Shown here: positions 56,248 to 64,000 of the stretch, piece after piece | Position numbering within the stretch: position 1 is the stretch's first letter | Layout: each line of letters opens with the position of its first letter | Assembly (NCBI GenBank): GCA_900312665.1 | Contig: ONZQ02000003.1 | Coordinates: 2,977,728 to 3,041,727, forward strand | Direction: 5' to 3' | Length of the DNA stretch: 64,000 bases | From: Cephalotrichum gorgonifer | Lineage: Eukaryota > Ascomycota > Sordariomycetes > Microascales > Microascaceae | Notes under the pieces: generated by a model | What the model saw: the letters and a program-made list of their open reading frames with translations, nothing else | What the model was told of the DNA's origin: nothing | The model's database searches: none | Program-made: the position numbers and the translations under genes

Positions 56248-57965
56248 TCATACACTTCGTTTCCCCCTGCTCTCAAAAGGCAGCATTAGACTCAACACAA
56301 CTAACAAGCCAAACAGACTCGCACAAACAAACAACGGCGCAGTTGTCTCTACGTTGGCGTAGCTCCCGACCAGGACCCCAAGGATTCCTCCGACCCTATT
56401 GAGAACCACACACAAGCCGTAGCCCGTGGCCCGATGCGCGCTTGGTAGGATCTCCGGAGTATACGCATATATAGTGCCGTAGTAAATATTCGATGCAGCC
56501 GTAATCGCAGCGCTGACGCCCACGTTCTGTGCCGGCGTCTTGATCTGTGTATAGCCAAACTGAAGAACCATGGTAATGAGCGCTCCCAACGCTAGCGTCC
56601 CTCTCCTCCCGAAAAGCTTCGTCTCGACTAAGACACCGGCGATGATGGGGCCGAATAAGCCTGAGACCTTGTTGATGGCATAGTTACGCCAGGTGATATA
56701 ATTCGACGGCGGTCCTCTCACATTTGCTCCGCGAGAAGCGAGATAGTATGGTAAGAACACGGAATAAAGAGGCGACACCATGCCGATGACGAACCAGTTC
56801 GCGAGAATCACGACCGTTGAATAAGCAAGCGGGCGGGTCTCGAAGAGACCCTCAAAATGCTTTCGCAGTCGGATAGCGGACCACCGTGAGTTTTCCGTGT
56901 GTAGAACCTTGCCTTTCACCTCTAAGTCCTCCAGTCGGAGGGAAAACGGGCGATTGTACGTCCTGGCGAGATCCTCAAGAACAGAATGGACCTCAGCATC
57001 GCGATTTTGGGTCAGGAGCCAGCGTGGGGTATGCTTCATACGGACGAAGAGCAGACGGGCGACGCTGAGCACAAGGACCAGAGAGCCGGCGGTAAAGTGC
57101 AGATACCTCCATCCCCAGTTCTCGGATCGGGGGCAGGTGGCTGGCGTGGCATCAGAGGGGCAGCTGAAGTTACTCATGAACGCCCATGCTAGCAGACCCG
57201 TGATGGTGTAGCCGACGGCCCACCAGATCGACATAAAAGTCACCAGCCAGGTATGGGTGACGGGTAGGAACTCTAACAGGTTCGTTGCGTCGAGGACGTA
57301 GTTTCCACCCGCGCCGGCTGAATAGATAGCCACCCTACAAAGCAGGTTTAGCCTCTATGCTTCGTAGCGAATGGGGTGTAAGGGTTTCAATCTCAACCAG
57401 GTAAACTCACATGGCTGAAAAGGATATGTAGCCAGGCATACCACCTCCGATGAGGACGAAAGCAGCGCATACGAAGAGGCTGCTATTAAACGCCAACTTC
57501 CTGCCGATAATATCCGCTGTGAAGCCCCAGAACGCTGCACCAGCTAGTAGCCCGATCTGAGAGGCCAGCGCGACTCCAGCAATCTTCTTGTTCGGCCGGC
57601 CGAATTCTCGATCAACGGCCGGCTGGGCGATCGCGTTACAAACGATGAGCAGCTAGAAGCGCATGCAATCAGCTTGCGGGCCGAATGAACCCCGGGAGGA
57701 TTGACAGGTTCCCTACCGAATCTACCGCGTACCCAAAGCCGTTGAAGAGGAACAGTTTCCATTGGAATGGCGTCATTCCGATCTCGTCAATTGCGTTATT
57801 GACCAGAACCATCTTCTCGGCCAAGACGGGGTCGACCCGCGAGGTATCGTACACCTCATTATTGAAAATGATGGTTTTCCCTGAGCTGGTATCAGGTTGA
57901 TTCACCTCCCCGGTCACCTTTATCTCGTCATCAGTGTCAAGTTTTGGCACCTCACTTCCAGACAT
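56248..57965 (-). CDS. SVOP-type MFS transporter
   Basis: 525 residues in three exons: 57965-57717, 57652-57411 and 57334-56248, introns 64 and 76 nt. Splicing joins GYAVDS to LLIVCNAIAQPAV and FSAM to VAIYSAGAGGNYVLDATN. This pattern (a GADIIGRK-like 2-3 loop, GxGGN on helix 4, FLPVTHTWLVTFMSIWWAVG, NWGWRYLHF, HTPRWLL) belongs to the metabolite:proton symporters related to synaptic-vesicle proteins. A 60-residue cytosolic N-terminus precedes 12 helices. The large loop after helix 6 is polar. Substrate is unknown; the divergent TauD-type dioxygenase, 635 nt away, suggests an organosulfur or related acid. Confidence 0.88.
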
Positions 57966-58599
57966 GTTGAAACGATCCGTTATTGACTATCGTGATGGGT
58001 AACAAATTCCGAAGGTATGAGAGTACATTTTAGAAGGAGTCTATCGACAACGACCGTGTCCATCTTGGAAATGGTGTGATATTAACCCCTACCCCCACGC
58101 CAGTTCTCTGCCCGCGTCAATAGAGAATAAAGGAAACACGCGTGACATATCAGCAAAATGGCGATCCCACGCCAGAGCAGGAACTTTCCGTCGGTCGCTG
58201 TCCAAGGTGTATGTTCATTAGTAACATATGCCAAGGCCTGCTGACATCAATGCCAACAACTAACAAGATTGACCGGGAATTGTTGCTGGCGCGACCAGGA
58301 TGTACTTGCAGAACCAATGAGCTGGTCCTTCGCGAGATAAGGTTGTCCCAATGAAGCAACACACTGAATCATGCCATGGACCCTGCGATGACGACACGGA
58401 CGTGACGCCGTCCCATAACGCTATGGCGATGCGAGAAGGGTTTGACATCCCAATAGCAAGAGTGCTTCTCTTTACTTGATTTTATAATATGAAAGGGGAT
58501 CTTGACGGATAGTAGGAAATATTGAGTCTCATCGGTGCCGTTGCTGTGCCTTACTACTGTAGATATTCCTATTTCCCGTACTATCTAGTGTCAGTCACC
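57966..58599. promoter_or_regulatory. Divergent control region of transporter and dioxygenase genes
   Basis: Spacer of 634 nt between the transporter (-) and the TauD-type gene (+). No gene inside; short frames overlap on both strands. Joint regulation is possible but no binding site can be named. Confidence 0.45.
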
Positions 58600-59837
58600 A
58601 TGTCATTTCCTCACACTGGCCTCACCGAGAAGGTCCTGGCATACAGGCCACCCCACCCACCAGTAGAAGAGCTGGAGCCCCCGAAAGACCGAGCCTTCTT
58701 CGCGGATCAGACAAAGAAAAATATCCTAGGCGCAGCTACCAAGGTCAAGCACCTCACACCCTATATCGGGACGGAGCTTGAGGGCGTTCAGCTTAGCCAA
58801 CTGACGGACGCACAAAAAGATGATCTTGCGCTCTTAGTCGCCGAGAGAGGTGTCGTGTTTCTCCGGGACCAGGATATCACACTCGAGCAGCAGCATGATC
58901 TCACAAAGTACTACGGCATACAGGATCGGGATCCTAACCAGGTCGACCCCCGCCATGTCACTATTCTGGGCCGAGATGAGTCCGTTCATGCCCTCCCTTG
59001 ACCTCACACCAAAACGTGCCTAAGTATGTTCAGAGCATTGGACAGCAACAACTAACATACACTTACTAGCGACATTCGTGCTTTCGCTAGCTACGGCGGT
59101 GACTTCCACTCCGACCACTCTTTCGAGCAAAACCCACCAGCCTACACCCTCCTTCGCCTTATACGAACGCCTGAAACCGGCGGCGACACGATTTTCACCT
59201 CCCAGACCGCCCTCTACGACAAGCTTAGTCTATCCTTCCAGGCACTATTCGAAGGTCTTAGGGGGCTGCACTCCTCAGAACATGGTTACATCAACAGTAT
59301 CAACAGGGGTGTGGGGCCATTCCGGGGCCCGGTCCGGCGTGAACACCCTCTTGTACGCACCCACCCAGTGACTCGTGTCAAGTCTCTATTCTATAACCCT
59401 TCTTTCGTGACCCACCTTGAGGGTCTTAAAGGAGCTGAGGCATTACACACTCTCAGCTTTTTGCGTGAGTAAGTTAAGCATATTCTCCATAGTCTCTTCA
59501 GAGAGTGCCTAGCTACTGTATAAACACTTTCTCATGTTATATTCCTAGCCACCTCCACACGGCCGATGACCTTACCGTTCGATGGAAATGGGAGCCCGGG
59601 AGCGTGGCATTCTGGGATAATCGGGTTGTAGCACACCGAGCTGTGCCTGGTGGGTATAACCCCCAGGAGAGGGAGGGGAAGCGTACCGCGATTTATGGCG
59701 AGAAGCCATTCTTCGATGCGGAAAATAGTGTGAGTCTTAGCGAGTGGAGACGACTACAAGGCTTGGGTGGTAAGGAGATAGGCGCCAGCCAGGTTAATGG
59801 TAGCGGTGGAGACCACGATGTAGGGAAGGATGAGTGA
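58600..59837 (+). CDS. TauD/TfdA-type 2-oxoglutarate-dependent dioxygenase
   Basis: Non-haem iron enzyme of 355 residues, probably hydroxylating a sulfonate, sulfate ester or carboxylic acid. Exons 58600-58979, 59070-59468 and 59549-59837, introns of 90 and 80 nt; the first has a GTCCGT donor and joins TILGRD to DIRAFASYGGDF. Facial triad intact: His140 and Asp142 (FHSDHSF) and His289 (VVAHRAVPGGY). Arg305 (GKRTAIYG) is placed to bind 2-oxoglutarate. GDTIFTSQTALYDKLS is the family substrate-loop signature. It lies between two MFS genes. Fungal members related to yeast Jlp1 release sulfite from sulfonates under sulfur starvation; the actual substrate is not determined. Confidence 0.92.
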
Positions 59838-60411
59838 GAGATCGATCTAGTGGTGGTTGTTGATGACTTAGGGAAGCTATTTCTCGTCTTTTGCAATCTG
59901 GTACCGACTTCACTGCAGAGGTTTACGACAGAAGTGCAAACTTCGTGCCCCTTGGGTAAACTTATTTCCGTCGAATTGACTATCAGCAACTCTAAAAGCC
60001 CTCATTCGTTCTCGTGGTGTCTTCGACCCGAGGATTTTATGACTCTAGGACATATCCATGGGCCAGCCCTGTTCCTGCCCCCTGAGCTAGTTAAGGTAAA
60101 AGGCTAGGACCTGTTTTTAGCGCTAATAGCTCACTTTATTCATATTCTTGACATGACGTATTTGGGTACGTAAGACCGTCCGCTCGGGTTTTCGGGTTTA
60201 TGTTTCGCATGCGAGCGAATAATAATGACCAGACTGGGTGGGCGGTGGGGCCTGGGTATCCGGCAAGCTGTGGCGCATCGGAGGCCGAGTTAAAGCCTGG
60301 TTCTGCACCGTACTGGGTATGACGAGCGGACTAGCCCCACCCCCTTGTCCACCCTAATGATGACTACTAAAGCACGCCCACGCCAATTGCCAAAGCTACT
60401 CCGTACGAGTA
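59838..60411. other. Spacer before the second MFS gene of the cluster
   Basis: Dioxygenase 3' flank and transporter promoter. A TACTCCGTA motif (60397-60405) ends 6 nt before the transporter ATG. No gene recognised. Confidence 0.55.
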
Positions 60412-62090
60412 ATGCCGACTGAACATACAATAACGACAGATGACAACATGACCAACACGCGGGCCGCTACCCTACGGAGGGTCCTTGAGGAGCTCGGGTT
60501 GGTCTCTCTATACCAATCTACGCTCGATGTGAAGATTTTATGCCTCCAGCGCTTCGTGCGCCTGTTCGCATACGGCGCTTCAACGCTTGTCCTTGTTTCT
60601 TTCCTTCGGGAGCTGAATATCTCGCCGACTCACATCGGCCTTTTCATGACCCTGACTCTAGCCGGGGATGTGGCAATCAGTTTTATCCTCGCTGTCTTCG
60701 CCGATGGTGTTGGCCGCAGGTCTATCCTTGCTCTTGGCGCCATCCTCATGGTCGGCAGCGGCGTCGCGTTCGCTCTTTGTAGTGACTACTGGGTGCTGCT
60801 AGCGGCTGCGATCCTTGGTGTTGTCAGTCCCAGGTATGCACCGACATGATTGGACCTTTGATTTCTGAAAGATTGTGTAGGTTTATTATGCTAACTCTGG
60901 GCTTTTGTAGTGGGAACGAGGTTGGTCCTTTTCGAGCGATTGAGGAAAGCGTCGTTGCCCATCTCACCGACGCGGCCAAGAGAAGTGACGTGTATGCCTG
61001 GTATAGCCTCTCCGGTAGCTTGGGGACGGCTTTCGGCATGATGACGTGTGGCTGGGTTATCCAACGATTGAATGATAGCTTAAGCTGGGAACCTGTCGAG
61101 ATATATCGACTAGTCTTCTACGGTTATGCCGCGGCCGGTATCCTGAAAACCATACTCGTCTTCATGCTTAGCGACGCCGTGGAGCTAGAGCCACGCCCAA
61201 GGAACGACACGCCAGCCCCTTCTGCCGCAAATGGCGATGAAACGGCGCCCCTTATACCAGGCGACAGATCCCAGGAGGAGTCGACCAGAAAGCACCCGAA
61301 ACGGACTTGGCTGCCAAACATTAGCAAGCAAAGTGTCTCGGTCGCCTCCACCCTCTGCCTCCTCTTTGCGTTGGACAGCTTTGCCTCGGGTATCGCCTCT
61401 ATGTATGTATTCCCGGGAGTGTCTCATCCAAGTTTCAGTGAGATTAACCACGAAATAGGTCATGGATCACATACTTCTTCAAATCACGCTATAATATCAA
61501 GGAGGGAAAGCTGGGGTCTCTCTTCTTTGTTACCAGCATCATCGCTGCTGCTTCTATGCTCGTTGCCTCTTCCCTGGCCAAGCGGTTCGGAGATGTCAAG
61601 GTAAGACGACATAATATCTCGGTACTATCGAGAGGATTCTCGGGTAGTCTAACCCTCTTTCTCTGAACGGTATCATGCTAACCGCCCACGCGTGCAGACC
61701 ATGGTTTTCACTCACTTGCCCTCGGCGATATTCCTGGCACTCATCCCGGTCCCAGGCGAAGTCCATGGGTCGATCGTCTTCCTGATTCTGCGTTCCTGCA
61801 CACAGTCCATGGATGTGGCACCACGCTCCGCATTCCTTGCCGCTATCCTTCTACCTGAGGAGCGTACCGTGGTGATGGGTCTTGTCAACGTCGCCAAGAC
61901 AACTTCGCAAACCCTTGGGCCTCTCATCACCGGCGTTCTGGCCGATTCGAATGCCCTCTGGGTCGCTTTCATTGTGGCCGGAAGTCTTAAAGCCTGCTAT
62001 GATTTGGGTCTCCTGGCCTTGTTCAAAAACCATGAGCGAGATCGGGCTCACGAGGTTCGCGACGATCAAGAGGCACGGCATGCTGGCTGA
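60412..62090 (+). CDS. MFS transporter of the fungal YCR023c-like group
   Basis: 482 residues in four exons: 60412-60833, 60911-61402, 61459-61600 and 61698-62090, introns 77, 56 and 97 nt with CTAAC branch points in the first and last. Junctions restore GVVSP / SGNEVGPFRAIEES, ASM / SWITYFFKSRYNI and RFGDVK / TMVFTHLPSAIFLA. Signatures: ADGVGRRSILALG in the 2-3 loop, the NEVGPFRAIEESVVAHL block typical of the group, and a polar central loop of about 60 residues (ANGDETAPLIPGDRS). Twelve helices are expected. Substrate unknown; efflux or import of a metabolite acted on by the neighbouring dioxygenase is possible. Confidence 0.87.
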
Positions 62091-62652
62091 GCTCGTACAT
62101 GACTGTTGCTCGGTAGATAATCCAAACCAGAGGCTGGGCAGCGCCGTAGCCATCCGCAGACCTTTAGTCCTTTGTAATCTTGCCAACTACTTCACTCCTG
62201 GCGCTGCGATAGGCTTCTTGCCTCACGAGCCTGGTTAATTTGTATGTAGGTCCAGCTACCATCACGACCCACCCGTAAGCTTGGGCAGAGGTGATGCTCA
62301 GTGGAGACACCTAAACCAATCACATATTTTATCGAGAGCATCATGCATGCAACCCCCGCTTCACTCGGGCCTGCATGCACACAGCATGAGATCTCTCCTC
62401 TCCTGTTGGCTCTTACTCTGCATCAGCTTACTCACGTGTCTGGCTTCTGCCAGCTCAGCTTCTCGCAGCTTGTTACACGAACTGTAGGCAGCAGCGCCTC
62501 GAAGCACAGACCAAGGATACATATGAAATGTTCAATAACATCCAAGCCCCTCCCACATCTGATCCAATTTCTTTCCGCTGTTAGTTTCCGACGGTCAATA
62601 ATATCGTGAAATCAACTCTATCGAACTCATTCGCGAGTACCTCTACGCAACG
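62091..62652. other. Promoter region of the AAA-type gene
   Basis: Contains two TGCATGCA-containing sites near 62344 and 62391, in facing context with C-rich DNA between them. No gene recognised. Confidence 0.5.
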
Positions 62653-64000
62653 ATGGACTCGTTTGACGCTGACCAGGCAGAAGGCTCCTTTGCCATGATA
62701 GATCCTGTCCACAGGGAAGCTCAACGACCTGACGATGTTTCTGGCCTCTCATGTATCGTTGAGAAGTCGACACTCGTGCAGAACCTTTACGAAGGCCCCC
62801 GAAAATGCCAGTGTTGTATCAATTGGGTTGACCACCTTCCCGATAATGCCGATATCGAAGAGGAAAATGACGAGGATGGATTTCCTCTCGTGGTCCGCTA
62901 TTCCATCTCTCGTGGTGAAGACACATCTCGTATTTCAATCCACTCGATTGATATCCGTGATTCGGCGACGAGAGAGGCACTTTTCTCCGTCTTCGATGGC
63001 TTCGACAACATCAACCCGAGCATCAATTACCTCATTTTCGAAGCTCCTTTCATGCCCTTCTTCTACCGCTGGGAACAATTCGAGAAAGCCATTGAATCAT
63101 GCACCGCTCCTCACACAAAAGAGGTCCTGGCACAGCTCCACGCCATTGTCAAGACCGAATTAGCCGAGGCATTTGCAATCAGCGCCGAGCTGATTAAGAA
63201 TGGGGTTATTAGCTACCCATATCTGTGGACAGTCTTCAGGCCTGGCGAGATTCTTTGCCAGGATGCCCCTGTCGGCGGTCCGCGACTGTACTATCTCGAG
63301 TCTACGGTGATTCACGCCAAGTTACCGGCTGAGTTCCAGCTGCTCGTCCAATTCGTCGACTACGGGGCCGGCTACTTTGGTCTTGGTTCTACAGACTTCT
63401 CGATTTGGCCCTTCAGGGGCACGAAGAAGATTACCGACCTGCCTGTCTATCCCTTGCGTTTCCGACCCGACTTGGCGGCCGTGAAACAAACAGCAATTTC
63501 CCGCGGTCGGCAGTTCCATGCCCTTGCCGGCGTGCACTACAAGGAATACCTCGATGACAACGTCAAGGAAGGTGAATCAAGGAAGCAATATCGTCGCATC
63601 ATCGTCGACAGCCAAGGCAACAAACGCAGGCGAGGTCTCCTTTCGCCGCTTGCAAGAGAGGGAGCAATGAACTGCGACACGGGCGTCATCACGCAGGTTC
63701 CTCCTGATGCCCCACCTGTCAATGGACACAAGTCCCTAAAGACTAACCGTTGGCGCGACGGGTCTCGAGAGAGTGACTTGGAGCGCGACGAGGTCTCCCC
63801 GGATGGCCGGCGACGACCGGGACAAACACGCAGACGGCGGCGGGAGCGATCTGTTTCGCCAGTTGAGTATCGTAGGGCACGGCACCCACGCTCGGTTTCA
63901 CCGGTCTATCGACCCTACAATGACTACAACGGGGGGAGAGAGGATCTTGATGAATTCCACCTCCAGCTATGCACGAATGTCGTGCGCGGGTTTTGTCTGA
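62653..64000 (+). CDS. AAA-type ATPase with DUF7025-like N-terminus, cut by window edge
   Basis: Open from the ATG at 62653 to the end of the window (449 codons) without an intron. The N-terminal part matches the layout of a large fungal AAA family: INPSINYLIFEAPFMPFFYRW, then SYPYLWTVFRPGEILC, a beta-rich block (DYGAGYFGLGSTDFSIWPF) and the diagnostic LPVYPLRFRPD followed by RGRQFHALAGVHYKEY. A basic, Ser/Arg-rich stretch (RRRRERSVSPVEYR) follows, and the visible end, LCTNVVRGFCL, is the point where the family continues toward the Walker-type ATPase domain. That domain lies outside the window. These genes are highly duplicated in fungi and mostly uncharacterised; a Bcs1-like chaperone role is an analogy only. 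Confidence 0.82.
   Translation, partial: MDSFDADQAEGSFAMIDPVHREAQRPDDVSGLSCIVEKSTLVQNLYEGPRKCQCCINWVDHLPDNADIEEENDEDGFPLVVRYSISRGEDTSRISIHSIDIRDSATREALFSVFDGFDNINPSINYLIFEAPFMPFFYRWEQFEKAIESCTAPHTKEVLAQLHAIVKTELAEAFAISAELIKNGVISYPYLWTVFRPGEILCQDAPVGGPRLYYLESTVIHAKLPAEFQLLVQFVDYGAGYFGLGSTDFSIWPFRGTKKITDLPVYPLRFRPDLAAVKQTAISRGRQFHALAGVHYKEYLDDNVKEGESRKQYRRIIVDSQGNKRRRGLLSPLAREGAMNCDTGVITQVPPDAPPVNGHKSLKTNRWRDGSRESDLERDEVSPDGRRRPGQTRRRRRERSVSPVEYRRARHPRSVSPVYRPYNDYNGGREDLDEFHLQLCTNVVRGFCL

Overview
The window looks like nuclear DNA of a filamentous ascomycete (Pezizomycotina; the gene content fits a Sordariomycete, but I cannot fix the genus). Genes are single transcription units on both strands, separated by 0.2-3.7 kb. 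They are split by short introns (49-149 nt) with GT-AG ends and CTAAC-type branch points. The families are typical of such fungi: fungal zinc-cluster regulator, PTH11-type membrane receptor, killer-toxin-like LysM chitinase, GH127 enzyme, Dal5-type permeases and a DUF7025-type AAA protein. I support 22 protein-coding genes, two of them cut by the window edges, and rebuilt exon structures by hand so that reading frame and family motifs continue across each junction. There is one 20-N assembly gap. I found no rRNA, no tRNA I can defend, no CRISPR and no intact transposon.

Layout. 1-842: 5' part of a Dal5-type permease (-). 843-4580: long gene-free stretch with the gap. 4581-8049: metallophosphoesterase and F-box protein (+). 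8494-15705: a secreted basic protein (-) divergent from a 1345-residue secreted LysM/hevein/GH18 chitinase (+), sharing a 2 kb control region. 16430-21898: GNAT acetyltransferase, saccharopine-dehydrogenase-like oxidoreductase and a C2HC + Zn2Cys6 transcription factor (+). 22076-25297: paraoxonase-like lactonase and aldo/keto reductase (-). 26523-30830: PTH11-like receptor (-) divergent from a secreted unknown protein (+). 31320-33085: LAT/Mup-type amino-acid permease (-). 36017-40578: TTL-family ligase (+) convergent with a large membrane protein of unknown function (-). 42239-47196: cytosolic GH127 beta-L-arabinofuranosidase (-) divergent from a sugar transporter (+). 47369-49143: second Dal5-type permease (-). 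50744-55951: alpha/beta hydrolase, secreted GH24 lysozyme, second GNAT (+). 56248-62090: SVOP-type transporter (-), TauD-type dioxygenase (+), second MFS transporter (+). 62653-64000: N-terminal part of an AAA-type protein (+).

Themes. (1) Interaction with microbes: a killer-toxin-like chitinase with a divergent secreted partner, a phage-type lysozyme with an intact catalytic triad, and a membrane-anchored lactonase. (2) Nutrient scavenging: arabinoside uptake plus hydrolysis, sulfonate-type dioxygenase between two transporters, and allantoate/amino-acid permeases. The most interesting candidate system is the divergent chitinase/secreted-protein pair, whose layout recalls the two-gene organisation of yeast zymocin-type killer systems. 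The partner's function is unknown and this reading is inference.
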